From contig NZ_BJML01000001.1 of the NCBI RefSeq assembly GCF_006539145.1, positions 310,001 through 374,000 on the forward strand: a DNA stretch of 64,000 bases. The letters run 5' to 3'. This stretch comes from Microbacterium testaceum. Its GTDB lineage: Bacteria > Actinomycetota > Actinomycetes > Actinomycetales > Microbacteriaceae. A model generated the notes under the pieces. It was not told the origin of the DNA. It did not search any database and saw only the letters and a list, made by a program, of their open reading frames with translations. This document shows, piece by piece, positions 17,156 to 31,638 of the stretch. Made by a program: the position numbers and the translations under genes. Positions within the stretch are counted from its first letter, which is position 1, and the number at the start of each line of letters is the position of its first letter.

Positions 17156-18699
17156 GCTCCGACCTCGAACTCGGAGGAGCGAAGCACCGGGCGCGGGATC
17201 TGTTCTCCCGCAGCTGGATCGGCGCGCTTTCGATCGCCCTCACCTTCCTGGCCCTGGCGGCGTGGGGCTTCTCCTCGCCCATCGGTTCCAGCCCCGATGA
17301 CGACTACCATCTGGCATCCATCTGGTGCGGACTCGGGGAGCGCCCGGGGCTGTGCGAACCCGGTGCGTCGGATGCCGAGCGGGCGGTACCGCGACAGTTC
17401 ACCGATGCGCGTTGCTATACGTTCCGTCCCGATGAGAGCGCTGCGTGCTTCGATGCATCCGAATCCGGCCTCACCTCGACCGACCGCGTGGACGTGAAGG
17501 GCGCGTACCCGCCTGTCTTCTACGCGGTGATGGGGACGTTCGCAACGACGGACGTCCAGACCTCCGTGCTCGTCATGCGTCTGTTCAACGCCGCCCTGGC
17601 GTGCGTCCTGTGGAGCGTCGCTTTCTTCCTCGTCCGGCGCTCGGACCGTCCCGCGCTCATCGTGTCCGTAGTCGCGACGTGCGTGCCGCTGGGCACGTTC
17701 CTGATCGCGTCCACGAACCCGTCCTCTTGGGCGATAGCCGTGGCGCCGGTGATCTGGTTCGCTGCGTGGGCTGCCCTCCGGTCCGAGGGTGCGCGGCGTA
17801 TCGGCTTGAGCGTTCTGATCATCGTGGCCACCGCGATAGGTGCCGGTGCCCGAGCCGACGCGGCTCTTTTCGCCGTCGCCGGAATGGGGGTGGGGATCGT
17901 CATGGGCTTCCGAGCCCTGCGGCCCTCGGTCATACCTCTGGCAGCGATGGGGCTCTCAGCGATCATCGCGCTCCTTCTGTATCGGACAGCTCAGCAGGGG
18001 GACGCCCTGTCCGACGGTCTCGTGTCCGCGACCCCGCCGCTGACGACACGGCAGCTCGTCGAGAACGTCCTTCAGCTGCCCTCGCTCTTCAGCGGCGTCA
18101 ACCCCGGCTGGGGCCTTGGGTGGCTCGACACCAACCTGCCCGCCAGCGTTTGGGTCGCGGTCATCGCCGTCATGGGAGCGGTGACGACCATCGGGCTGAG
18201 GCGCGTGCATTGGCGGCGGGCGACCGCACTGATCCTCGTGGCTGTCGCGCTGTGCGTGATGCCGCTCTATCTGCTCGCCCAGACCCATGCTCTGGTCGGA
18301 ACGCAGGTCCAGCCGCGCTACCTCCTCCCCTTGCTCATCATCTTCTTCGGCCTGACCGCGGCGACGAGCTCAGCAGCCGGAGAATGGCGGGGGCCGCGTC
18401 AGTGGATTCTCTCCATCGTCGTCGTCTTCGTCATGTGCGTGTCGCTCCACGTCAACCTCCGCCGATACACGACGGGCGTCGACGACGCTGCGCTCGACCC
18501 GGGTCGAGACGCGGAATGGTGGTGGGTCGGAGCGCCGTCGCCGTTCGCCGTCTGGGTGGTCGGATCCCTCGCGCTTGCGGGATTGCTTGCTCTCCTCGCA
18601 CTCCGTAATCGCCGCGCCGAGGTCGGCGGGGCGAACGATGCCAGAACTCTCGCCGCCGCGGAGGACGCGTCTCACGGGGTGTCGACCTACCGCACCTGA
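17152..18699 (+). CDS. Polytopic membrane protein, DUF2142-like
   Basis: This 515-aa protein has about ten or more hydrophobic segments. After the first one comes an extracytoplasmic stretch with SSPDDDYHLAS and later VKGAYPPVFYAVMG, the features that mark the DUF2142 membrane family found in actinobacterial surface polysaccharide loci. The layout of a large loop after helix one is like GT-C glycosyltransferases that use lipid-linked sugars, so it may act on a glycan outside the membrane, but that is inference. The ATG overlaps the stop of the lysozyme-like gene. The last ~40 residues are hydrophilic. Confidence 0.65.
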   Translation: MSSDLELGGAKHRARDLFSRSWIGALSIALTFLALAAWGFSSPIGSSPDDDYHLASIWCGLGERPGLCEPGASDAERAVPRQFTDARCYTFRPDESAACFDASESGLTSTDRVDVKGAYPPVFYAVMGTFATTDVQTSVLVMRLFNAALACVLWSVAFFLVRRSDRPALIVSVVATCVPLGTFLIASTNPSSWAIAVAPVIWFAAWAALRSEGARRIGLSVLIIVATAIGAGARADAALFAVAGMGVGIVMGFRALRPSVIPLAAMGLSAIIALLLYRTAQQGDALSDGLVSATPPLTTRQLVENVLQLPSLFSGVNPGWGLGWLDTNLPASVWVAVIAVMGAVTTIGLRRVHWRRATALILVAVALCVMPLYLLAQTHALVGTQVQPRYLLPLLIIFFGLTAATSSAAGEWRGPRQWILSIVVVFVMCVSLHVNLRRYTTGVDDAALDPGRDAEWWWVGAPSPFAVWVVGSLALAGLLALLALRNRRAEVGGANDARTLAAAEDASHGVSTYRT

Positions 18700-18810
18700 G
18701 CGGATCCGCACGCGCTGATACTGCCGAACATCTCATCCGGCATGCCATCGGAACATCTCGCGCTATGCGTCTCGACGGTCCCCACGCTCTTCAGCCTCTC
18801 GGGGAACCGG

Positions 18811-19218
18811 CTAGGCCTCGGGGCCGAGTGGCGATACATGCGAGCCCGGCTGTGCCGAGCCCGGGGGGTCGCGTCGCTCCAGGGTGGTGAGGCGCATGTC
18901 CATGATCGCGACCGTCTCGGCGAGCCGGCGGTTGCGCTCCTCCGCCCGAGTGAGCTCGGTGCTGTGCTGGATGCTGACGAGGAAGAGAACGGCGATCGAG
19001 ACGAAGAAAACGAGGTTGGTCGGGACGTCTATGCCGAGTAGATGAGCCGCCCCCTCGAGCAACGCGGGGAAGATGCCGACGACCAGTCCGAGCGTCGCGC
19101 CGACGAGCCACCACACTGCGTGCCGTTCGCGCAGACGCCCTCGACGAAGCATGTCGATGACGGCCAGAAGCGTGCCGGACGCCACCGCGATGCCCAGGAT
19201 GTAAGACGCGATGCTCAT
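18811..19218 (-). CDS. DUF2304 domain membrane protein
   Basis: This 135-aa protein has three hydrophobic segments (about residues 4-20, 33-58 and 66-86). The segment LRERHAVWWLVGATLGLVVG is typical of the DUF2304 family. The C-terminus has a heptad-like charged helix (ELTRAEERNRRLAETVA). DUF2304 genes usually sit next to a family 2 glycosyltransferase, as here, where the start codon overlaps the stop of the GT2 gene. The pair probably makes a lipid-linked sugar, with this small protein as membrane partner. Confidence 0.8.
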   Translation of the reverse strand: MSIASYILGIAVASGTLLAVIDMLRRGRLRERHAVWWLVGATLGLVVGIFPALLEGAAHLLGIDVPTNLVFFVSIAVLFLVSIQHSTELTRAEERNRRLAETVAIMDMRLTTLERRDPPGSAQPGSHVSPLGPEA

Positions 19219-19946
19219 GGGGTCGCCCCCTGTTTCTCGACGGGGCGAATGGCGGCGATCGTAATGGCCATCACGGCGCGAGCGAGGTATTTGGTCGAGC
19301 GCAGCGGTCCCGAGGACGGCTGTCCTCCGAGTCGGGTCCTCATCGCGACGGGAAGCTGCGAGATGCGGCATCCAGCTCTCGCGGCGATGACCAGCGCTTC
19401 GACGGTGTCACCGAGATACTCAGCCGGCATGTTGTCCGCGAACAGCCGGATCGCACGTGGGCCCGCGGCCTTGAATCCCGACGTCGTATCCGTGAGGCGG
19501 ACACCCGTCATAGCGCGGATGGTCGTGGCGAGAAACTGCATGGCCCATTTGCGGGGCCCGGCAACCTCATATTCGCCGTCCCCGGCGAAGCGAGCCCCGA
19601 TGACCAGATCGCTGTCGGCGAGCGCAGCCAGCAACTGCGGAACGTAACGGGGATCGTGTTGTCCGTCGGCGTCCACTTGAACGACGGCTCCGTAGCCCTG
19701 GTCCCGGGCGTAGACAAATCCCGTGCGCAGTGCACCGCCGACTCCGAGATTGTGGGGGAGACGCGCGACCATCGCACCTGCGAGGCGGGCCTTCTCACTT
19801 GTCTCGTCGCGCGAACCGTCATCGATGACAAGACAATCGGCGAAGTCGCTCGTCTCGGCGAGAACCTCCGCGACGACAGCAGCCACGCTTTCGGCTTCGT
19901 TGAAGGCGGGCATCACGATAAGAGCCCGATTCGAACGATCCGTCAC
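19215..19946 (-). CDS. Family 2 glycosyltransferase, polyprenyl-phosphate sugar synthase type
   Basis: This 243-aa enzyme starts with ALIVMPAFNEAESVAAVV and has CLVIDDGSRDET and VQVDADGQHDPRYVP, the motifs of dolichol-phosphate-mannose synthase-like GT2 proteins. Later FKAAGPRAIRLF and the NMPAEYLGDTVEALV stretch match the same group. It probably transfers a sugar from a nucleotide donor to polyprenyl phosphate. There is no membrane domain of its own; the coupled DUF2304 protein may supply it. The GTG start lies six bases behind TAGGGT. Confidence 0.85.
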   Translation of the reverse strand: MTDRSNRALIVMPAFNEAESVAAVVAEVLAETSDFADCLVIDDGSRDETSEKARLAGAMVARLPHNLGVGGALRTGFVYARDQGYGAVVQVDADGQHDPRYVPQLLAALADSDLVIGARFAGDGEYEVAGPRKWAMQFLATTIRAMTGVRLTDTTSGFKAAGPRAIRLFADNMPAEYLGDTVEALVIAARAGCRISQLPVAMRTRLGGQPSSGPLRSTKYLARAVMAITIAAIRPVEKQGATP

Positions 19947-19952
19947 CCCACA

Positions 19953-19958
19953 ACCCTA
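19953..19958 (-). promoter_or_regulatory. -10 hexamer TAGGGT of the GT2-DUF2304 operon
   Basis: On the minus strand TAGGGT is followed by six bases and GTG at 19946. It occupies the -35 position of the divergent flippase promoter. Confidence 0.5.
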
Positions 19959-19972
19959 CCAATCCCACCAAT

Positions 19973-19978
19973 TAGAGT
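19973..19978 (+). promoter_or_regulatory. -10 hexamer TAGAGT of the flippase gene
   Basis: TAGAGT is followed by seven bases and the GTG at 19986. The two divergent -10 elements are only 14 bases apart, so the polymerase footprints must overlap. Confidence 0.5.
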
Positions 19979-19985
19979 TGTGTCG

Positions 19986-21227
19986 GTGAAAACTCCTCGC
20001 CTGCCGACACGTCTCAGTGGTTCGACCCTGGTCGTTGCGTCGACGGGCGTGGCGGGACTGTTCGGCTATGCGATCCAGACCGTCGCTGGCGCCGGCCTGG
20101 AGGCGAGCGCTTACGCGCACTTCAGCGTGTTCTGGGCCGCTGTGTTCCTCGCGGTCGGATCGATGAGTGGCGTGCAGCAGGAGGTGACCAGGGCCGCCCG
20201 CCCCGGGGCGCAGGGAGGCGAAGCGGGGCGTCGACTTCTCATCGGCGTCCTGGCGGTCGCCGTGACGGCGGCCGCACTCGTCGTCGCGAGCGGAGCGTTG
20301 TGGGCTGGAGTGGTGTTCGCGGACGACGGCGGCGCGTCCCTCGCGCTCCTCTCGGTCGCCGTCCTCTTCTCCGGGGCGGTCGCCGGAATCGCAGGGGTGC
20401 TCTACGGGCTCCACGATTGGCGTCGTGTGGCGCTGGTGATCTCTCTCGATCCCGCCTTACGGTTTCTCATGGTCGGAGGGAGCCTTGTTGCGGGACATGC
20501 CGAATGGCTGCCGACGGCGATCGTCGCGCCGATTCCGGTGACGTTCGTCAGCGCCCTCCTCCTCGTCATTCCGCGCCTCCGACAGGGGGTCACCGTCGAT
20601 GTCGCGACGACGAGGCATCTGGTGGGCAACATTTCCCGCGCCATCGTCGGGGCGGCGGCCACCGCTGTGCTCGTGAGCGCCCTGCCGCTGTTCATCGGTG
20701 CCGCAGCGCGGGACATCTCCGCTACGCAAACGGGGGCCCTGCTCTTCAACCTGACGCTGACACGCGCGCCGATCGTGATTCCAGCGCTGGCCTTCCAGTC
20801 CCTGCTGGTGGTTTTCTTCCGCGACCGTCTGACACATGTCGCGCGTTCGACCTTGCTCATGACCGGTGGCGCCGTGGCCGTCGCCCTGTTGGTGGCGATC
20901 GTCTGCGGGATCCTGGGTCCGACGGTGATCGGGGGGCTCTTCGGAGACGGTTATCGACTCTCCGGTCTTCCGTTGGCCTTCCTGGTGGCGAGCTCGGGAC
21001 TCACCGCGGGCCTCTCCGTGACGGGGGCGGCGACGATCGCGCTGCGTCGTCACACCGCTTACCTGGGGGGCTGGGTATTCGCGGCCCTCGCGGCGGTGGT
21101 CCTGCTGTTTGTCAGTCCTGGAGACACGATCACACGTTCGGTGGTCGCGTTGTCGTTCGGTCCCGCACTCGGTTTGCTCGTCCACGTCACAGCCATCTGG
21201 CGGGCCCGCTCGTCATCACGGGTCTGA
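19986..21227 (+). CDS. Polysaccharide flippase (Wzx/MurJ-like, MOP superfamily)
   Basis: This 413-aa membrane protein has about twelve hydrophobic segments with few charges. The first half begins with TLVVASTGVAGLFGYAIQTV, similar to the N-terminal helices of polysaccharide transporters, and polar residues lie inside the membrane spans. It would move lipid-linked oligosaccharides outward across the cytoplasmic membrane. It is one of two flippase candidates in this window. It ends 23 bases from the convergent GT2 gene. Confidence 0.75.
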   Translation: MKTPRLPTRLSGSTLVVASTGVAGLFGYAIQTVAGAGLEASAYAHFSVFWAAVFLAVGSMSGVQQEVTRAARPGAQGGEAGRRLLIGVLAVAVTAAALVVASGALWAGVVFADDGGASLALLSVAVLFSGAVAGIAGVLYGLHDWRRVALVISLDPALRFLMVGGSLVAGHAEWLPTAIVAPIPVTFVSALLLVIPRLRQGVTVDVATTRHLVGNISRAIVGAAATAVLVSALPLFIGAAARDISATQTGALLFNLTLTRAPIVIPALAFQSLLVVFFRDRLTHVARSTLLMTGGAVAVALLVAIVCGILGPTVIGGLFGDGYRLSGLPLAFLVASSGLTAGLSVTGAATIALRRHTAYLGGWVFAALAAVVLLFVSPGDTITRSVVALSFGPALGLLVHVTAIWRARSSSRV

Positions 21228-21250
21228 TCGACCTCGAGACTAGGCGGCGA

Positions 21251-22125
21251 TCAGCGCAGAGCGTGCCGCAGGAGCGCGGCGATCCCGCGGCCGTGCCGGG
21301 CTCGCACCGCTGCGGGAAGACGGGTGATCGCGCTCAGCCTGCTCGAGACCCGGAACGTCGCCGCTTTCCTTGCCCCCGTCCACCCCCGTGCCTCCGCGCG
21401 GGCGGCGGCGCTCTCCAAGACCGAGCGCTCTTCCGCGAACCGTGAGCCGTCGTCGGCTTTCCACGACGACACGCTCGCGCGGTGGCGACGGTACTGGAAC
21501 GTGACCAGGTCGTCCGCGACCAGCGAACCGCCCGCGTCGGCGATGCGTAGTTGAACGTCCAGGTCGAGGGCGACGTCCAGGCTCGCATCGAAGGGAAAAG
21601 AGCGAAGAGTCTCGATGCGCCAGCAGATTGACGGGAAGTACGTCCAGCACGCGCGGGACAGCGAGCGCGCGAGGGCGGGCCCGGTGAGCACCGCCGGACG
21701 CCGCGAGGGAGCGTAGAAGCGCTTCACGCGATCCGCGAGAGGAAGCACCTCGTGACCGTTGTCGGAGATCACCACAACCCCGGGTTGCAGGTACGACGCC
21801 TCAGGGTGGGCAACCGCAAGGGCCTTCATTCGCCGCACGTAGCCAGGGAGGGCGACGTCATCACAGCCAATCATGCAGACCAACGGCTCACGGGCAAGAT
21901 CGGCGCACTTCCGGAAGTTTCCGCTGACACCCAGGTTGTCGGGGTTGCGCTCGTAGCGGATGCGATCGTCACCCAGCGACTGAACCCATTCCCCTGGCGC
22001 GGGGTCCGGGTAGGCGTCGTCGAGGACCGTCAGGATCCAGTCGTCGTCGTCTTGGGCGAGGACGGACCGGACCGCGGTCTGCAGAAGAGCGAACGAGCCG
22101 TAAAACGGCATCATGAACTCGACGG

Positions 22126-22129
<4 letters not shown>
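21251..22129 (-). CDS. Family 2 glycosyltransferase
   Basis: This 292-aa enzyme opens with VEFMMPFYGSFALLQTAVRSVLAQ and shows LTVLDDAYPDP and MIGCDDVALPGYV, where the second supplies the DxD-like metal site. An NPDNLGVSGNFRKC stretch is typical for rhamnosyltransferase-type GT2 enzymes. The GTG start overlaps the stop of the rmlC-rmlD fusion gene, so it is the third gene of an operon that makes dTDP-rhamnose. A rhamnosyltransferase role is therefore reasonable but not shown. Confidence 0.82.
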
Positions 22130-27434
<5,305 letters not shown>

Positions 27435-27438
<4 letters not shown>

Positions 27439-29366
27439 AGACAGCCGAACTGATCGGCGATTGGACGCGTCCCGCCGACATGTTCCCCGAGAACGGGAAG
27501 CGACTGCTCATCTACGTCGTCTTCGACCGTCGGGGCGAGGTAGGCGATTTCGTCGTCTACGCGCTGGAACACTTCCGAGCGTTCTGCGACGAGATCGTCG
27601 TCGTCTCCAACGGCCCGCTTACCGCGCAGGGGCGCGAGCGCCTCGAGGCTGTGGGAGATCTCGTCCTGGAACGTCCCAACGAGGGCTATGACATCTGGGG
27701 CTACAAGCACGGTCTGGATGCCGTCGGGGAGCGCGTCTCCCAGTTCGACGAGCTGCTGCTCGTCAACGACACGTGGTTCGGTCCGATCCGGCCGTTCGGC
27801 CCGATCTTCGACCGCATGAACGCCCACCCCCTGCACTTCTGGGGAATGACGGATCACCTCCGCGTCGAGCCGCACCCCTTCACCTCGGAGGCGGAGTACC
27901 TTCCATACCATCTGCAGTCGTACTGGGTGGCCGTGCGCCGTCGAATGTTCGAGTCGCCCGAGTGGGAGTCGTACTGGCGTCACCTGCCGGCCATGACCAC
28001 CTACTCCGACGCCGTCACGAAGCACGAGGGCGTGTTCACCGAGCACTTCACCCAGCTCGGATTCTCGGGCGAGGTCGCCTTCCCGACGCTGACGGACAAG
28101 ATCGAGAATCACGCGGTGCTCTATGCGGAGCAGCTCATCGATGCGGGCTGTCCCACGCTGAAGCGTCGCCCCTTCTTCCAGTGGCCTGTGTACCTCGACC
28201 GCCTCGCTGTCATCGGGAAATGGACCCTCGAGGCAGCCGAGCGAAACGGCTATCCGGTGAAGATGATCTTCGACGATCTCGCGCGCAACGTCGAACCACG
28301 CGTGCTGAATGCCGATGCCGCCCTGCTGCGTGTCCTCTCGGCGACTGATGACGGCTACGACCCGTCGCGACCGCTGCGGACAGCGGTCATGGCGCACATC
28401 TTCTACGTCGAGATGACGGACGAGATCATCGATCGTGCGCTGTTCCTCCCCGGCCCCGTCGATCTCATCGTGACAACCCCGGATGCCGAGCGCGCCCGGG
28501 CCATCGAGGAGATCATCGCCCGCCGGGAGCTGCCGGGATTGACGGAGGTACGCGTCGTCGCCTCGAACAACGGCCGCGACCAAGCAGCGTTCCTCATCGG
28601 CTGTCGCGACATTCTGCTCTCGGAGCGGTATGAACTGATCGTCAAGATCCACTCGAAGAAGACACCGCAGGACGGTGCCAATGTAGGGCGCCACTTCCGC
28701 CGGCATCAATTCGAGAACCTCTTGGCCGGGCCCCACGAAGCTGCGAACGTTGTCGCGCTGTTCCAACAGCAGCCCGGGCTTGGTCTCGCATTTCCGCCCA
28801 CGGTGCACCTCGGACACCCGACGATGGGTCACGGATGGTGGGCCAACCGCCCCGGCGTCGAAGAGCTCTGCGCGCAGCTGGGCATCCGCGTCCCCCTGGA
28901 CGAGGTATCGCCCCTCGCCCCGTTCGGGTCGATGTTCTTCGCCCGTCCGGAGGCCCTTCGTCTTCTCTTGGCACAGGAGTGGACTTACGACCAGTTCGGC
29001 GGTCCGGAGGCGTACATCGACGGGAGCCTGGCGCACGTGCTCGAGCGTATGCCGGTGTACGCGGCGGGGGAGCTCGGGTACCACTCGATGACCATCGCGA
29101 CCACCGACTACCTGGCGAAGAGTTACACGGCGTTCGACTACAACCTCGACCAGATGTCAGTAACGATGCCGGAGGACACCCAGCATCAGATCACCTTCCT
29201 CCGCAGCGCGGGCTACGTCGGCTGGGGACGGTTCCGCGACTTCGTCGACATATGGGTGCGTTTGCACCGCCCGAGTGCGGCGGACCAGGTCGAGCGAGTG
29301 TTCGCGAGGACCGAGCGCGCACGCGGCCTGCTGTGGCGCGCGCGCCGTCGCATCCGGCGTGGCTGA
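27435..29366 (+). CDS. Rhamnan synthesis protein F family glycosyltransferase, copy 2
   Basis: This 643-aa protein shares order and motifs with the preceding one: LLIYVVFDRRGEVGDFVVYAL at the start (shorter quotation LLVNDTWFGPIRPFGP is the family core), VMAHIFYVEMTDEI, LIVKIHSKKTPQDG, and PLAPFGSMFFARPEAL. The lysines in the VIKLH/IVKIHSKK stretch and the final GYVGWG region are conserved between both copies. The GTG start overlaps the previous stop (GTGA). Two coupled copies suggest two different linkages or a heteromer. It lies right before the Wzm/Wzt exporter. Confidence 0.82.
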
Positions 29367-29394
29367 ATCCAGACGTCGCGCAGGAACGCACCAG

Positions 29395-29400
29395 TAGAAT
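29395..29400 (+). promoter_or_regulatory. -10 hexamer TAGAAT before the ABC exporter genes
   Basis: TAGAAT is five of six consensus and lies eight bases before the ATG at 29409. The exporter may be transcribed from here as well as from rmlA. Confidence 0.4.
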
Positions 29401-29408
29401 CGGACCTC

Positions 29409-30329
29409 ATGGCCAGTCCTTCACCCGCCGCGGAAAACGCGCGCTTCGCACGTCTCGCAGAGATGCCGATGCGCTCCGTCGGCGTCACTCCAGGCCTGGG
29501 GCTCGCCTCCCTATGGACCACTCTTCGCGACATCTTCGCCCGCCGCGAGATGCTCGACCTTCTCATCAAGCGTGACATCAAGGCGCGCTACAAGGATTCC
29601 GCCCTGGGGTTCGTGTGGGCGCTGGTACGACCGCTCATCCTTCTCGGCATCTATTTCGTCGTGCTCGGACAGTTTCTCGGGGCGGCGAAGGGCATCCCCG
29701 ATTTCGCCATCTTCATCTTCACCGGCCTCACCGCGATGAGTCTCTTCCAGGAGATCGCTGTCGGCGGTACGGGCTCGATCATCGCCAATGGCGGGGTGGT
29801 GAAGAAGGTCTACATGCCGCGAGAGATCTTCCCGCTTGCCGCGACAGGATCGGCCATCTTCAACTTCGCGATCCAACTGGGCGTCCTGCTCGTCGCGACA
29901 ATAATCGCCGCGAAGCCACCGTTGCACTGGGAGATCGTGTACGCGATCCCAGCGCTGGCGATCATCCTCGTCTACGGTGTCGCATTCTCGCTGTTCTTCT
30001 CTGCGGTCAATGTCTATCTTCGCGATGTGCAGTACCTCGTCGAAGTGGTGACGATGCTCTTGATGTGGCTGTCACCCGTGCTCTATGCCTGGCAGATGGC
30101 GAGCCAGATCATCAGCAACCCCGTCCTGCTGGAGGTCTACACGAACAATCCTCTGACGCTCGCGGTGCTCGGTTTCCAGCGCGCCTTCTGGGTCGCGGGT
30201 GACACGCTCGCCCAGCCTGCGCACCTCGTGCTGCGGATGGGCGTCGCCCTTCTCATCGGTCTGATGCTGCTGGTGTTGAGTCACCGCGTCTTCGTCCGCC
30301 TGCAGGGCAACTTCGCCCAGGAACTGTGA
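29409..30329 (+). CDS. ABC transporter permease for polysaccharide export (Wzm-type)
   Basis: This 306-aa ABC-2 family permease has a cytoplasmic N-terminus, the interface helix RREMLDLLIKRDIKARYKDS, and six hydrophobic segments. The stretch ALGFVWALVRPLILLGIYFVV is typical for Wzm/TagG/RfbD proteins. With the ATPase next door it would export a finished, lipid-linked glycan chain through the membrane. The gene is four bases overlapped by the ATPase gene. Confidence 0.9.
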   Translation: MASPSPAAENARFARLAEMPMRSVGVTPGLGLASLWTTLRDIFARREMLDLLIKRDIKARYKDSALGFVWALVRPLILLGIYFVVLGQFLGAAKGIPDFAIFIFTGLTAMSLFQEIAVGGTGSIIANGGVVKKVYMPREIFPLAATGSAIFNFAIQLGVLLVATIIAAKPPLHWEIVYAIPALAIILVYGVAFSLFFSAVNVYLRDVQYLVEVVTMLLMWLSPVLYAWQMASQIISNPVLLEVYTNNPLTLAVLGFQRAFWVAGDTLAQPAHLVLRMGVALLIGLMLLVLSHRVFVRLQGNFAQEL

Positions 30330-31543
30330 CCCTTATGGCCTTCGACCTCGCTCCCGCGCCCGCGCGCCCCGAAGTCATCAGACTGACGGACGTCTCGAAG
30401 CGCTTCGTCGTGCGGAAAGACACCTCCATCAAGGAGCGCATCGTCACTCTCGGTCGGGCGGGCCGCCGCCACCGCCAGAATTTCTGGGCGCTGAGCGACG
30501 TCAGCCTCGACATCCGTGCGGGAAACACCATCGGGCTCATCGGGCATAACGGCTCGGGAAAGAGCACGCTCCTCAAGGTCATCGGCGGCATCATCCAGCC
30601 CACTTCGGGTCAGGTGCTGCAGAGGGGACGTGTCGCAGCCCTCATCGAGCTCGGTGCGGGATTCCATCCCGATCTCACCGGCAGGGAGAACGTCTACCTC
30701 AACGCCTCGGTACTCGGTCTCAGCCGCGAGGAGACCCGGGCGAGCTTCGACGACATCCTCGATTTCTCGGGCGTCGGCGACTTCATCGACACACAGGTCA
30801 AGTTCTACAGCTCCGGGATGTTCGTACGACTCGCGTTCGCGATCGCCGTGCACACTGACCCCGACATCCTGCTCGTCGACGAGGTCCTGGCCGTCGGCGA
30901 CGAGCAGTTCCAGCGGAAGTGTCTGAACAAGATCAAGGAGTTCCAAAGTCAGGGCCGCACGATCATCATCGTGTCGCACGCGCTCGATCAGATTGAGGAA
31001 CTCTGCGACCGGGTCATCCTCATGGACAAGGGACGCGTCGCGTTCGACGGAATCGCGGACGCTGCGGTCGAGCGCTTCCGGGAGCTCCTCGAGGAAGGTT
31101 CGGGCAAGGTCGCCGCACGTCCCGAGCAGGTTCTGCGTGCCGCCGAGATCGTCTCCGTCGACGTGCGCGGAGCCGATGGCAAACGCGTCGGCGACCTCGA
31201 GACGGGGGAGTCGTTCCGCGTCGCAGTGACCGTCCGCGGACTGCGCCGGCTCGACGAGTGGGCTCTGGGCTTCAGCATCGACACTGCCTCGGGTGTGTTG
31301 GCGCTCGCCTCGAACACGAGCATGCTGGGCGCGACCGTGCCCCCGCTGCGCGAGGGAGAGACGGTCACGATCGAGATCGACGTCGACAGTGCGCACTTCA
31401 ACCCGGGCAGCTACTGGGTCAACGCCAACCTCCACGGCATCAGCGAGTCGACGTCGCACGCGCTCATGCAGGGGGCCGAGTTCACCGTGCACGGACGCTC
31501 CGACTCTCTCGGCTCAGTTCCCGCAGAGGTGCGCTTCCGCTGA
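30326..31543 (+). CDS. ABC transporter ATP-binding protein with carbohydrate-binding domain (Wzt-type)
   Basis: This 405-aa ATPase has Walker A GHNGSGKST at residues 73-81, the signature YSSGMFVRLAFA, and Walker B DILLVDEVLAVGDEQ, followed by the switch histidine in IVSHALDQIEEL. After residue ~265 a beta-rich C-terminal domain follows, like the Wzt C-terminal carbohydrate-binding module that recognises a specific end of the exported polymer. TarH/TagH-type ATPases lack such a domain, so export may depend on a terminal modification. GTG overlaps the permease stop; an ATG at 30335 is an alternative. Confidence 0.9.
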   Translation: MTLMAFDLAPAPARPEVIRLTDVSKRFVVRKDTSIKERIVTLGRAGRRHRQNFWALSDVSLDIRAGNTIGLIGHNGSGKSTLLKVIGGIIQPTSGQVLQRGRVAALIELGAGFHPDLTGRENVYLNASVLGLSREETRASFDDILDFSGVGDFIDTQVKFYSSGMFVRLAFAIAVHTDPDILLVDEVLAVGDEQFQRKCLNKIKEFQSQGRTIIIVSHALDQIEELCDRVILMDKGRVAFDGIADAAVERFRELLEEGSGKVAARPEQVLRAAEIVSVDVRGADGKRVGDLETGESFRVAVTVRGLRRLDEWALGFSIDTASGVLALASNTSMLGATVPPLREGETVTIEIDVDSAHFNPGSYWVNANLHGISESTSHALMQGAEFTVHGRSDSLGSVPAEVRFR

Positions 31544-31638
31544 GCTGGACGCACCGAACCTGTCTCGCTTCGCCGGTCCCTGGCTGACTGCGGTCGGTGC
31601 GCGAGGAAGCCGTCCGCAGGTCGCACGTCGCGAACACC

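Noticed and set aside
18700..18810. Regulatory or coding content between the DUF2142 and DUF2304 genes
   Set aside because: Only a repeated GAACATCTC pair is visible. There is no hairpin with a T-run and no open frame of note.
31544..31638. Terminator between wzt and the convergent GT2 gene
   Set aside because: CGCACCGA and TCGGTGCG are complementary but 36 bases apart with no T-run. This is too weak to call.
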